Source of the DNA: Euclidia mi
Taxonomy: Eukaryota; Arthropoda; Insecta; Lepidoptera; Erebidae
DNA: 64,000 nt
Assembly (NCBI GenBank): GCA_944739405.2
Contig: OX123197.2
Location: 56,644,047-56,708,046, forward strand
Direction: 5' to 3'
Part shown: positions 1-8,762 of the stretch, piece by piece
How the letters are laid out: each line of letters begins with the position of its first letter
Numbering within the stretch: position 1 is the first letter of the stretch
The notes under the pieces: generated by a model
Told to the model about the DNA's origin: nothing
The model's database searches: none
What the model saw: the letters and a program-made list of their open reading frames with translations, nothing else
Translations under genes and position numbers: made by a program

Positions 1-110
1 GTAAATGATCGGATGACTGGTGACAGAGAAGTATGGAAGAGAAGGACATACTGCGCCGACCCCAAATAAATTGGGACCAGGGCATGACAATGATGATCGT
101 ATTTCGAAAC
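1..110 (+). mobile_element. 3' end of a non-LTR retrotransposon (RTE-like)
   Basis: Frame 1 is open from the window edge to a TAA at 67-69 and reads as a charged tail ending KRRTYCADPK. That looks like the last residues of RTE-type reverse transcriptase proteins common in moths. It is followed by a short GATGATGA-rich tail, which fits the 3' end of such a LINE. Only the end is inside the window. The family call is recognition by eye; the short length keeps it uncertain. Confidence 0.4.
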
Positions 111-244
111 GGTAAGACCGAAAGCTATACATATAATTTGATTTAATAAGTTAAAGATAAATTATAGTAAGTAGCTCAATACAACGCCCTCTTATCTTGC
201 GAAACACGTATAGCCAAGCTAGATATCCACATGTAGGTAGGAGC

Positions 245-440
245 TTATATTATTGACTTCAGGATTGGCGTACTGGTTTAGCGGCCGATTTCGAGTCCCG
301 CATAAGACAGACGAAACACTTAGTGTGATCCATGAATTGTTGTTTCGAGTTTGGGTGTTCATTATGTCCGTTATTAGTGTGTTTGTAAAATCCCCTGCGA
401 TACAGGATTTAGTCCTAGTTCGGGACTCTCTTTAAAAAAA
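245..440 (+). mobile_element. tRNA-derived SINE, plus-strand copy
   Basis: The head (GGCGTACTGGTTTAGCGG) resembles a tRNA A-box region and is followed by TTTCGAGTCCCG, a degenerate B box. The body (TGTTTCGAGTTTGGGTGTTC, then GCGATACAGGATTTAGTCCT) and a short A-run at 434-440 match in order the SINE on the opposite strand at 54246-54466. The 60-codon open frame at 253-435 is a by-product of this repeat, not a gene. Confidence 0.55.
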
Positions 441-474
441 CATTAGTGTTCTAAGCAATTTAACAGAATATTAT

Positions 475-533
475 AGGATACATGCAACTAAACCTGTGGG
501 TTTAGTTGCATGTATCCTGCAACTAAACCCGTG
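475..533. repeat. Perfect 20-bp hairpin plus a third arm copy
   Basis: Positions 475-494 (AGGATACATGCAACTAAACC) and 499-518 are exact reverse complements separated by TGTG. A third partial copy, GCAACTAAACCCGTG, follows directly at 519-533. No gene is associated. Confidence 0.85.
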
Positions 534-959
534 TAAAATGTGTGCATTTTAAGACTTTTTCTTTCCGCTCATGAAGGAATTTCGGGGAATCCCTTTTTAG
601 TGGACTCACGGTCTCCAAGGAATATGCATACGAAATTTCAGCTTCTTGCGTCCAATAGTTTCGGCTGTGCGTTATCGGTCAGTCAGTCAGTATCGCAAGA
701 AAATGATAATTATATACAGATGTGTATCACGGTGTTAGGTTAGATATTAATTATTACTTAGAGCAAAATTACAGAAAGTCCGTCTTAGTCTATCCATAGA
801 AAACATTATCGAAACCAGAATTTTGAAATTATGCTGTACTTTTTGGTGGCGGCGCGGCGTGGCGGTCAAAATATTTAGTTTGACCAGAGAAGCCAACCCA
901 AAGGTCTAAGAACAGATTGAAACTGAAAGAACGTGAAGAAATTGTTAATAATGATGCTC

Positions 960-1440
960 TTTATCCGTTCTACACGGTGCATGTAGCTGGAGCAAGTAAA
1001 GGTGCGGGTTACAGGCGTGGGTAATATGCGCAAGCTACTTGATCAAGTTACTCGCTTGTACTTGTACATGGTGCAAATAACTGGAGCAAGTAAAGATGCG
1101 GGCTACTTCCGCAAGCTGTTCCTATGTACAAGTTATTTGTTCGTGGTCAAGAGCTACATGTGCATGCTATTCGCGCGGTAGCTTTATGACTTGAATCGCG
1201 TCAAATGTCTCGACGAACGAAAATTATTTTAAAATCATATGTTAAAAATGTAATTTTAACAGATAACATGCGCGAGTGACCCGCGCGCGCCGCAGAGCAC
1301 GTAAATTACTTGCGCGGGTGGCTCGCTTTGGTACATCCTCGAGTCGCTGGACCCGCACATTGTTTTAAACGATATGTTTACGGTGCATGTAACCCGCGCA
1401 AGTGCCTCAACATTCTCAAGCTACATGCGCCGTGTACAAG
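960..1440. repeat. Imperfect dispersed repeats around GCAAGTAAAG / GCGCGGGT
   Basis: Variants of GGAGCAAGTAAAGRTGCGGG occur near 991 and 1083. Related CGCAAGCT, GGTGCATGTA and CCCGCGCAAG words recur up to about 1430. The stretch is richer in CpG than its surroundings. It reads like a degenerate minisatellite; no coding region was recognised. Confidence 0.4.
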
Positions 1441-2098
1441 CACCCTTAGTTCTAAAACCGTATTTAAAGACATAAAATGGAATGTTCCCGGAATAAGTAC
1501 CAACATTTATCCGCTCAAGGTAACCGCTCTAATTTGACATTTTCCGCTAAAGCATCACACGGTCGTTATCTGAACACCCGCGAAGCAAGGCCACTTGCCG
1601 TGCTACCTTAAACCTAACCTTACGACTCGTCACTCGGGTGTTGATATTTGAAATGATGTTTTTATAAAAGTAGTAATGTTTAAATAGTGACTGAATGACG
1701 GAATGTTTAGTTAATGCGACCCGCCGAACTTGATCCTATTGAAAACAATGTCGTTTATCGATGACCTACTTGCCATTTTTGTTTGTCATGATAACAATAT
1801 CGGTTATAAATTGCTTACTTTTGTTATTTTGTATACCTGGTGGTATAAACTTTACAATAATATAAAATTATAGCAATGCTTGCTTAGAAAATTATTTAAA
1901 TGTCAGCATTTGAAATTTTGTATATTCCGCTGTCTTTGCATGTTGCGCGCGGGGCGTAATTATGGATTCAAAACATCATTGTAAACAAATAATATAATTA
2001 TATTTGATATTTTTATGTTTTAGTTGTGAATGAACTAATTAATTATAAAATAACAGCAAAAAAATAAACAAATATTGTGTAATAATTTAATTCAAGAG
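1441..2098. other. AT-rich flank, nothing recognised
   Basis: No gene, tRNA or known repeat was recognised between the degenerate repeat block and the Polinton insertion point. Confidence 0.5.
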
Positions 2099-2104
2099 GC
2101 TATA
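2099..2104. repeat. Left 6-bp target site duplication of the Polinton
   Basis: GCTATA directly precedes the element and recurs directly after it at 16841-16846. Six-bp duplications are the Polinton/Maverick norm. Confidence 0.93.
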
Positions 2105-2173
2105 AGTAGTTGTAAATTGGGGTTTCTGGATCAGAGGAGATCCAGAAACACCCAATTTACACTATCATTCATT
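2105..2173 (+). repeat. Left terminal inverted repeat of the Polinton (69 bp)
   Basis: It matches the reverse complement of 16772-16840 at 67 of 69 positions by my count. The repeat is itself a near-palindrome: AAATTGGGGTTTCTGGATC at 2114-2132 pairs with GATCCAGAAACACCCAATTT at 2139-2158, with one bulged base and a 6-nt loop. Each terminus could therefore fold on its own. Confidence 0.93.
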
Positions 2174-2595
2174 ACTCCGAATACACGGATAATAATTCCG
2201 ACTGATCTGATATAAAGTTTCCATGAATGTGTATTCACGTAAAAACTGATACAATAATCTGACCCGATCTGATCTGTTTTCTGCGTGTGTATTCTTTATA
2301 GTTTGAATAAGTTATAATATTCTAAACAGATCAACTATCAACTTATCCATCATTTTCAGTTATTCTAGTCTTCTCATGTTCCTAGTAAGTATCCTATCCA
2401 TGAATTTTAAAACTATTCATTCAATCATTTAATTTTTAGTCTTCTTTCACCATTCATTGGCTGCTCGATACTTAGATTCAAAATTGAACCATGAGCTGCA
2501 AAAATTACTGTAGAATAAGGGTCATTTATTATGCCTGCACCAAAAATAAAACAAGATAATATTTATTTCAAAAATTTATTACATAGTTATCGTAT
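2174..2595. other. Left subterminal non-coding region with poly(A) signals
   Basis: No ORF was recognised. Words such as TTCATTCAATCATTTAAT near 2418 echo the GAATGATTGAAT words near the right terminus. On the minus strand, AATAAA hexamers at 2575-2580 and 2562-2567 lie just past the stop of the last leftward gene. They could end the minus-strand transcript. Confidence 0.5.
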
Positions 2596-3071
2596 TTATG
2601 ATATTATAGTTTTAAACCATTTATTTAAACAGAGAACGTTTTTTAAAGCACATATTGAATCATGATAAATACAACTATACAGATCATCAGAGTGTTCATA
2701 TTGTTTATACAAGTTTAATAAACTAGGACAACCTTTATCTTCTAAGTTATTAATATTATTATTATTTACAATACTTTTTAACCACAACACTTTTTCTACA
2801 CCTTTAGTATAAACACATTTCTCTCTTAAAATACTTATAACCAAATTCTGATAATTAGAGTAAGGCACAATTCCTTCATTCCAGTATATCTTTCTATTAC
2901 GTTCAATCCAGCTTACTCTTGTCGTCGTTCTTGTTTAGTCAATTCGTAAAATGGGAATGGAGCTTTTATTAGAAATACCGGTATTTTTTTATCGCATAAT
3001 ATCGCAATTTCTTTTATTATAAATTCGTTTGCTTCTGTTTTGAAACCTTGAACATCTACAATGGCTGTCAT
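2596..3071 (-). pseudogene. Conserved Polinton protein, last gene of the capsid block, one frameshift
   Basis: Reading starts at the ATG at 3069-3071, which overlaps the preceding capsid gene's stop as ATGA. The first part begins MTAIVDVQGFK and stays open to a TAA after about 48 codons. The other frame continues with SWIERNRKIYWNEG and runs to the stop at 2596-2598, so one indel near 2925-2930 breaks the gene. The unbroken gene would encode about 155-160 residues. The C-terminal half is rich in Cys, Asn and aromatic residues. I recall this family as conserved next to insect Polinton capsid genes. The 'VDVQGF' strand resembles the first strand of an RNase-H or DEDD fold, but that is only a guess. 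Function unknown. Confidence 0.75.
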
Positions 3072-4273
3072 GATAGCCTGCGCACGACGTTACTTAACGG
3101 TTTGTATTCCACAAGTCGATCGTTTATAATTAAACAATATGCAGTTGTGTTATCTGGTATTAATGTTGAACACTCAAATTCCAGCCTTACGTCTACCGGC
3201 CCCGTTTTTATACAATCGTTTTGCCTCGAGCAATCAATGATGAAAAGTGGAGCTTTTTCCTTAAAATCTTTCAGATCAAGTAAGGGATCGACTGGGCTGT
3301 TGTAATACGACTGACGAAATTTCACATACATTTCGTATAATATACTGTAGCTGTTTTCAGAAAACTTTAAGCCTAACGGTTCGTACGGGTAATATTGAAA
3401 ATTCAAAAATAGCGTTACGTTTGTCACGTCACAGTGATCAAATACTGAACTGTCTTTTGATTTATTACTTTTTCTACTAGTTTGTAAGCAGAAAATTACA
3501 TATCTTGGTTTTTCCAACTGTGAAGCCGTTTTAACTGACCAAGAATGCTTTGTAGATTTGGGCAGTAAAGGATATTCATACAAATCCCAATTTCTAAATG
3601 CCATTTGAATAGGTTTATCTTTTTCCAAATATTTCAAAAGGGTAAGCCGTTCCCGATCTGAGACTTTTATATGTGGCACCCGCCATTGCACTCTTTGAAT
3701 ATCTATTTTAAAATGAGTAATATCATCACTAAGTATGACACTGTTTAAATTGGAATTGCTTCTATTCATTATAAGTTCATGTTTACAATTTATTATAATT
3801 TTATTATAATCCTCAGCGAACCCGAAAATTTTATCTAACGGTATTACGGCACTAAAATGACCATCACTTTTAAATCCGACCAAATTCCAACCCCATAATT
3901 CTGCAACTTTATTTTCTGCTTCGTTTAATGAAATATATGACTTTATTGTTAATGTTATGCCAGAGTTTTTCATACGATCTATTTCGATTCCATTAATTTC
4001 GTATCTGATGTCTTGAAACAAAAACATAACAGGGTTGTTAGTGAACGTAACAGTTTTCTTAATAGGATTCCCATCTTTACCGAACAGCATTGCCTGACCT
4101 TCGATGTAAATTGAACTGGCTGATGGTAGCACGTATATGTCTTGCTGGTGGATGGGGATTCTGATTTCATCGTTTTCTCTAAAGCTGTTATTGTAGGGAT
4201 TATATGAATGGACTTCATAACTTTCGATTGAAGTATCAAATTGCGGTAATTCAGTAAGCTGTAGTATATTCAT
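3068..4273 (-). CDS. Polinton major-capsid-like protein (401 aa)
   Basis: An intact 401-aa ORF opening MNILQLTELPQFDTSIESYE, with 'IPIHQQDIYVLPSASSIYIEG' at about residues 39-59. These are features I recognise from the Polinton capsid protein family, also annotated in animal genomes as F54H12.2-like. From the literature, Polinton capsid proteins are predicted to adopt jelly-roll folds and form icosahedral virions; the double-jelly-roll assignment for this protein is inference. The start ATG (4271-4273) overlaps the upstream microgene stop and the TGA (3068-3070) overlaps the next gene's ATG, so it sits inside a tight gene chain. The end at 'LVEYKPLSNVVRRLS' looks natural, with no internal stop or frameshift. 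It could also be a minor capsid component. Confidence 0.8.
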   Translation of the reverse strand: MNILQLTELPQFDTSIESYEVHSYNPYNNSFRENDEIRIPIHQQDIYVLPSASSIYIEGQAMLFGKDGNPIKKTVTFTNNPVMFLFQDIRYEINGIEIDRMKNSGITLTIKSYISLNEAENKVAELWGWNLVGFKSDGHFSAVIPLDKIFGFAEDYNKIIINCKHELIMNRSNSNLNSVILSDDITHFKIDIQRVQWRVPHIKVSDRERLTLLKYLEKDKPIQMAFRNWDLYEYPLLPKSTKHSWSVKTASQLEKPRYVIFCLQTSRKSNKSKDSSVFDHCDVTNVTLFLNFQYYPYEPLGLKFSENSYSILYEMYVKFRQSYYNSPVDPLLDLKDFKEKAPLFIIDCSRQNDCIKTGPVDVRLEFECSTLIPDNTTAYCLIINDRLVEYKPLSNVVRRLS

Positions 4274-4416
4274 ATTTTAAAACCTAGAGCTTTAAGAAAG
4301 TCTTTATTTTTTTTAGTCAATTTCTTAACTATTTTCTTACGTCCATGCACTTTAGTGAACGTAGATGGAATAAGACGTTTTATTTTTATTGGAGTGTTTT
4401 TATAGTATACTATCAT
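4270..4416 (-). CDS. 48-aa basic microprotein between the two capsid genes
   Basis: ATG at 4414-4416 and TGA at 4270-4272. Both ends overlap neighbours as ATGA: the upstream minor-capsid-like gene's stop covers its start, and its own stop covers the major-capsid-like start. The product begins MIVYYKNTPIKIK and ends 'LTKKNKDFLKALGFKI'. It is about one third Lys/Arg. I recall a comparable short reading frame with a similar 'LTxxNxxFLxxLG' ending beside capsid genes in other Polintons, from memory only. The exact interlocking of both ends argues for a real gene despite its size. A role in capsid assembly or genome binding is only inferred from position and charge. Confidence 0.72.
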   Translation of the reverse strand: MIVYYKNTPIKIKRLIPSTFTKVHGRKKIVKKLTKKNKDFLKALGFKI

Positions 4417-4826
4417 TTTGTTTTTCTTAAATGAAGACGTAATTCAATATAATTTTTTTCTCCAAAGTCAATGCAGTGGTCGGACTGGTCGATAATCTTA
4501 ACAGATATAGATGGAATTATATGTTTATTTATAGGAAAGTAAATAACACTTCGCGGTATTTCTATGTAACAGTGACCTGGAGCAGTATCAGATACAAATT
4601 CATGAATAAAATGAGTTGGTAAGCCGTTGCAGTATGAACTGTTTACAAGATCACATTCGATTCTGATTACGGATGGACCGCTGTTGCTGGCTATCACATT
4701 TGGTCTTGAATTTAGTACCGAAAAGTGTAACAAACCACACTCGTATTGATCAGATAAATGTAGTGGTGGTTGAAAGTACGAAATCAATTCAGACGTATTT
4801 CCCGAGATGGTAACCGTTGTAGACAT
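4413..4826 (-). CDS. Polinton minor-capsid/penton-like protein (137 aa)
   Basis: A 137-aa ORF starting MSTTVTISGNTSELISYFQP. The segment 'YECGLLHFSVLNSRPNV' at about residues 28-44 resembles the conserved N-terminal strand pattern of small Polinton capsid-associated proteins. The predicted product is mostly beta-prone with many short hydrophobic strands, compatible with a single jelly roll. The stop (4413-4415) overlaps the next start as ATGA. The protease remnant lies immediately upstream. It is shorter than some relatives I recall, so it may be only the conserved N-terminal domain. Penton identity is likely by gene order but not proven. Confidence 0.6.
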   Translation of the reverse strand: MSTTVTISGNTSELISYFQPPLHLSDQYECGLLHFSVLNSRPNVIASNSGPSVIRIECDLVNSSYCNGLPTHFIHEFVSDTAPGHCYIEIPRSVIYFPINKHIIPSISVKIIDQSDHCIDFGEKNYIELRLHLRKTK

Positions 4827-4859
4827 GCTTACATACTGAACGAATTTTTAAGATCCCAT

Positions 4860-5210
4860 TTATTGTATTCCTTGCTTAGACCAGAATTTTTGCAAGAATT
4901 TTAAACAGAGATGACCACAATTGTAGGGGTGATCACCTTGTATATTGTCATAATTATAATGGATTTTAGAACCTACGTATTTTATGAATTCCGTAACTGT
5001 CGAAATACTCAATGTAATCATTATATTTTGCATAGGCTACCCAATGAGAGCCTGGATTTTTAGAACTATCTAAATTAATAACTCCACACTCTATTTGAAA
5101 AGGATATATTGGGAGTTCATCTCTCATAAATACACCTCTAAAATAAGGAATACTGTTTCCGAATTTTAAAATATCAAAGTTAGTTAAAGCTCGTTTGGGT
5201 AGCCGATACC
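4860..5210 (-). pseudogene. Adenain-like maturation cysteine protease (PRO), frameshifted
   Basis: Not an ORF of normal length but clearly readable. One frame gives 'LPKRALTNFDI', 'IPYFRGVFMRDELP', 'GSHWVAYAK' and 'YFDSYG'. A second frame continues with 'YNCGHLCLKFLQ' to a TAA at 4860-4862. These carry the His (in GSHW), the acidic residue (in YFDS) and the Cys (in NCGH) expected for the catalytic triad of adenovirus-type proteases that mature virions. One indel near 4990-5000 separates His/Asp from Cys. There is no ATG in frame before the conserved start; a TAA lies just upstream, so the start is also lost or supplied in another way. It lies between the PLA2/basic gene and the minor-capsid-like gene. 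Confidence 0.85.
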
Positions 5211-5996
5211 TTAGTTTTTTTCTTTAGATACAAAAATTCCAAGCCCATTTTTATGTGGTTTAAGGTGTAATCCTTTACCAATACATAGAGCTTCAATTTT
5301 TTCATTGTGTCTCTTCGATTCAATCAACATCTTTTTAGCCATCTTATATTCATTAATGGTTTTCGCAATAGCATCTGCACCGCCTGCTAAAGCTCCCACC
5401 GCTGACAGTCCCGCAAAAATAGGAATCAAAGGTAATACACCACCAGTTTTGGGTATAGGAATTACACGAGGAAGTTTAAGAGATGAATTATCAGCTAATT
5501 CTCTGGCAGCAGCAATAGCTAATTCTATAGCCATTTTCTTGGTCTTTGGTTTTAATTTTTTAATCTGTTTTTTAGTTTTAGTAATAATATTTGTCAATTT
5601 ACTTTTTAACCCTTTTCCAGTCTTGACTTTTTGAGAATTTCTTTTGCTACTTGCTTTTAGGCCAGAACCAGTTTTAATTTTAGTAGACATAGCTTTGCTT
5701 ACTAAGAGTGCTGCAATTTTTTCACCGACACTCGCATCCGAAGCAACTGCTCGCCTTTTCGACATTTTTAATAGAATTAAATCAGCCTTGTGCCGATCTC
5801 TTAAGTTTGATGATTTATGATATGCAATGTCGTGGTTTTTGCAATATTCGTCTAATTTGTTAATACCACTATCTCCACGTGTAAGTCTTTTAATTAATTT
5901 TGTACCTGGACCACAATAATTGTATCCGGGTTAATGCAATTCAAAAGGTAAATTATTTATAAGCCAATTGAGAAGACTACTCTCCCCAAAACACAT
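5211..5996 (-). pseudogene. PLA2-domain plus basic capsid-associated protein, one in-frame stop
   Basis: The frame opens at ATG 5994-5996 and is interrupted by TAA at 5931-5933 (codon 22). It then stays open to the stop at 5211-5213. After the stop comes a compact phospholipase-A2-like domain: 'YCGPGTKLIKRL' (calcium-loop pattern), 'RGDSGINKLD', and 'CKNHDIAYH' with the catalytic His-Asp pair. Then a long Lys-rich region with repeated 'KTGSGLK/KTGKGLK' words, a hydrophobic Gly/Ala segment ('IFAGLSAVGALAGGADAI'), and a 'GKGLHLKPHKNGLGIFV' tail. In parvoviruses such a domain helps particles leave endosomes; related PLA2-like domains occur in Polintons. An internal ATG (5763-5765) would still give the 184-aa basic part without PLA2. 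Only one base is needed to explain the stop. Confidence 0.82.
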
Positions 5997-6069
5997 TATA
6001 AGACTGATGAATCTAGAATGAACGTACTAATAAATACTTAAACGATTTATCTACGACTTTGGGTTAATG
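5997..6069. other. Short gap between integrase and PLA2 gene
   Basis: Only 73 bases separate the integrase stop from the PLA2 gene's ATG. No separate regulatory signal was recognised. Confidence 0.4.
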
Positions 6070-6999
6070 TTAAAGTATTATATTCGATTTATCAATCCAA
6101 CTATTTTCAGCTGCAGATAAACCTAACCATTTTACCAAAACCTTGTCACCTTTTCTTTTGAGAACTTTTTCGACTAGATATACATTGGGTTGTTTTGTTT
6201 TTTGAAGCTCTTGCGTATAAAATGCACCTAAAATAGGTTGATCTCTAATAGTATCTTCTATTAAGTAAGTTACAGGAGTTGTATTTTGTATTTTACGAAT
6301 TTTAAATATTTCTGTTGACCAGTTGGGAGTGTAACCTTTTTCAAATGTTCCTTTATATTTACTAATATGCACATAATCACCTACTTTGTACTTACTTTTT
6401 ATATTCTCATTTTTTAGTAATTTTAAATACCTTTCTAATATAACTTTTTTATTAATATTGTCTACATTAGCAGGCATTTCATTAATAGTGCGATGGTAAG
6501 TGTGATTGTATTTGTCAATAACATCATTGAGGGTATTATTTATCCAATTGTAATTGCCTTTTAAACTAAATTCCTTATAGAGTTTAGATTTCAATGTTCT
6601 GATAAATCGTTCAACAATTGAAGCCTTTTTTGTTGAGAAGGTTGAATAATAGTTTATATGATTGGTTTTTATCAGTTGTTGAAATTTGTTATTATAAAAT
6701 TCTGTTCCATTATCCGTTTGCAGATTTTTAGGAACACGCCCTTTATCTAACAAAGTTTTGAAAGAGTTACACACATCTTCTTTGGATTTACTTCTCATAG
6801 GAAAGGTCCAAGCATATTTCGAAAATGTATCAATGATGGCAAGAATATATTTATAATTTTTATTGTCTTTTGAAATTGATTGCATATCAATTAAGTCAGC
6901 CTGCCACAAGTCATCTATGTCTTTCATGATAACATGTCTTCGTGGATAGTTCACCCTCGCATTTTTATGAATTTCGTTTACCACGTCAGCTTTGCTCAT
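6070..6999 (-). CDS. Polinton retroviral-type integrase with C-terminal chromodomain
   Basis: A 309-aa intact ORF. The rve catalytic core shows 'WQADLID' (D35), 'QTDNGTEF' (D96) and 'SIVERFIRTLK' (E130), the DDE triad. I count 33 residues between the second Asp and the Glu. The last 40 residues ('YLVEKVLKRKGDKVLVKWLGL', 'NSWI') form a chromodomain, which in relatives can bind modified histones and steer insertion. There is no HHCC zinc domain ahead of the core; the N-terminus ('MSKADVVNEIHKNAR') looks like the usual Polinton start. It inserts the element, giving the 6-bp duplication seen at this locus. No damage seen. Confidence 0.93.
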   Translation of the reverse strand: MSKADVVNEIHKNARVNYPRRHVIMKDIDDLWQADLIDMQSISKDNKNYKYILAIIDTFSKYAWTFPMRSKSKEDVCNSFKTLLDKGRVPKNLQTDNGTEFYNNKFQQLIKTNHINYYSTFSTKKASIVERFIRTLKSKLYKEFSLKGNYNWINNTLNDVIDKYNHTYHRTINEMPANVDNINKKVILERYLKLLKNENIKSKYKVGDYVHISKYKGTFEKGYTPNWSTEIFKIRKIQNTTPVTYLIEDTIRDQPILGAFYTQELQKTKQPNVYLVEKVLKRKGDKVLVKWLGLSAAENSWIDKSNIIL

Positions 7000-7069
7000 G
7001 TTCGCAATTCAGTATATTTGTCTTGAATTCAGCTATAATACTGAATAAAAAGCATAATATTATTCCTAT

Positions 7070-7990
7070 TTATTGCTTAATTATGTCAGCTTCTTTTAAT
7101 TCTTCGATTATTGATAAAATTTCATTATCGTGGTTTGTATTACCGGCGTCTCTCGATGCAATTAATAGTTTCAATCTGTCAACAAGTTCATTAGGATCAT
7201 CCCAATATACCAAGTCGGTGTTATTTTTGTATTTGTTTAGCGTGGGTAAGCTTCCTCCAAATTTTGCCACAATATTACTGTTTAATGATTCGGAGAACAT
7301 TGGTTTGATTATTGCCCGATATTTTATACCTTTATCACCTCTAATTTGCCCATTTGGATTAAAATCTCTCTTATGAGCATTTGTATAATGCAACATATCC
7401 TTATAGACAAGTTTATCTTTGCTCGATATTAGGTTTAAATCAGGTTTTCTTCGAAGTAAAAGTTCTTTTAAACCAGGGGTTAAATTGTAGGTTTTGTCAC
7501 CAACTTTAATTAAAATGACATTATCATCATTCAAACTATCTATTTTAGCAAATGAAACTATTGAATTACCCATTAGTAATTTTTTGTTAACGCTTCTTAT
7601 TCCAAAAGGTATATTTACACCGTCATAAATATCATGGATATCACGACCCTCTAATGATATTTCTAAATCTTCCGGTAATTCTTTTGCGGGAGATTTTTTT
7701 ATGAACTGTGCAGAATTCAGTTTTGGATCATGACAGTCTTCAAACTTTGTTGATGAGCTAGTATAAGCATCATCCAATTCTATATCATTAGAATTAGGGT
7801 GTGTATTTTCTAAATCTTGTATTTTTTCTATTGTTTTATTCGAATTAACCAGTGATTTAAGGGGATCGGTGACAGGTTTTAACATTTTATCAAGTGACAA
7901 ATTCATTGTGTGCTGGTTTTTCATTTGTTTTATTTTATTCTTTATGGAGTATACAGACTTCATTAATTCGATTTTAATATTTTGTTCCAT
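7070..7990 (-). CDS. Conserved Polinton protein of unknown function (306 aa)
   Basis: An intact 306-aa ORF starting MEQNIKIELMKSVYSIKNKI. The N-terminal third is charged and low in hydrophobic residues. The middle ('IPFGIRSVNKKLLMGNS', 'YNLTPGLKELLLRRKPDL', 'YKDMLHYTNAHKRDF') matches a domain I recall from many insect Polintons and annotated there as of unknown function (possibly DUF8207; not checked). The C-terminus has 'YWDDPNELVDRLKLLIASRDAG' followed by a helical Glu-rich end. It lies between ATPase and integrase on the same strand. A structural or core protein role is possible, but nothing visible fixes it. Confidence 0.75.
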   Translation of the reverse strand: MEQNIKIELMKSVYSIKNKIKQMKNQHTMNLSLDKMLKPVTDPLKSLVNSNKTIEKIQDLENTHPNSNDIELDDAYTSSSTKFEDCHDPKLNSAQFIKKSPAKELPEDLEISLEGRDIHDIYDGVNIPFGIRSVNKKLLMGNSIVSFAKIDSLNDDNVILIKVGDKTYNLTPGLKELLLRRKPDLNLISSKDKLVYKDMLHYTNAHKRDFNPNGQIRGDKGIKYRAIIKPMFSESLNSNIVAKFGGSLPTLNKYKNNTDLVYWDDPNELVDRLKLLIASRDAGNTNHDNEILSIIEELKEADIIKQ

Positions 7991-8075
7991 ATTATATTAT
8001 AACAACTGTGTTCAACTGAAGAAAAAATTATACTGATTTACTTTTTGTGTGTAGGTCGCATATATTTATAATCTA

Positions 8076-8762
8076 TCAGTCAAATTTAAAAAAAATATCA
8101 AAATTCTGTCGATATCGTCCATTATTTAATGATGGTTCTTTGTTAATAAGTAAAAAATTATAAGGTTGGCACCAAACAGTTTGACAAATGTTTTTGAACT
8201 GTTTCCATTGTAGATCAGAACTAACATGCTCTTCATAAATATGTTTTAAATTCACATCGTCTTGTTTAAATATTATAATCAAATTAACATTATCACGTAG
8301 CAATTGTTTCGGAATTTTAGAATAAGTTTGAGATAAATAGAAACAATCAATTTGTTTATGTCGACCCATACAGAAATACTTGCGGATATTTACTTGATTT
8401 TCACATGCAATATCATCAAATATAAATACAGAATTTGTTAAAGCTTCACTCGGCGATATGACATCTTTATCATCATTGAACTCATAGAAATTAACCTGTG
8501 GTACTCTTTTCAATACTTCAGTCAAGAAACGGTATTTAGGTTGAAAAGAAGTTTTAGAATACAAGTATAGATTACTAAATTTGAGTCCATTTTCATGCAG
8601 CAGTAAACTTATCATAAAATTTGTTTTACCACAATTCGATGGCCCACATATTATACAACGAACAGAATTGGGCAATAAAGCGCTGTGTCTGATGTGATGA
8701 GCAGAGTCACTTAATGTTATATTATGAACATTTAGGGATATGGGTTGCTTGATCAACTTCAT
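8076..8762 (-). CDS. FtsK/HerA (A32-like) genome-packaging ATPase
   Basis: A 228-aa intact ORF. Walker A is 'GPSNCGKT' (residues 40-47); Walker B is 'VFIFDDI' with the acidic pair at 116-117. Downstream 'YLSQTYSKIPKQLLRDNVN' fits the sensor region of A32-like packaging ATPases used by poxviruses, virophages and Polintons. In those systems the enzyme pumps the DNA genome into the capsid. Its size is typical. It lies between polB and the conserved 306-aa protein on the same strand. No breaks found. Confidence 0.92.
   Translation of the reverse strand: MKLIKQPISLNVHNITLSDSAHHIRHSALLPNSVRCIICGPSNCGKTNFMISLLLHENGLKFSNLYLYSKTSFQPKYRFLTEVLKRVPQVNFYEFNDDKDVISPSEALTNSVFIFDDIACENQVNIRKYFCMGRHKQIDCFYLSQTYSKIPKQLLRDNVNLIIIFKQDDVNLKHIYEEHVSSDLQWKQFKNICQTVWCQPYNFLLINKEPSLNNGRYRQNFDIFFKFD

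Noticed and set aside
5305..5634. Hydrophobic 109-codon plus-strand frame as a membrane protein
   Set aside because: It is the antisense of the Lys-rich PLA2/basic protein. Antisense Lys codons give Phe/Leu, which explains the hydrophobicity.
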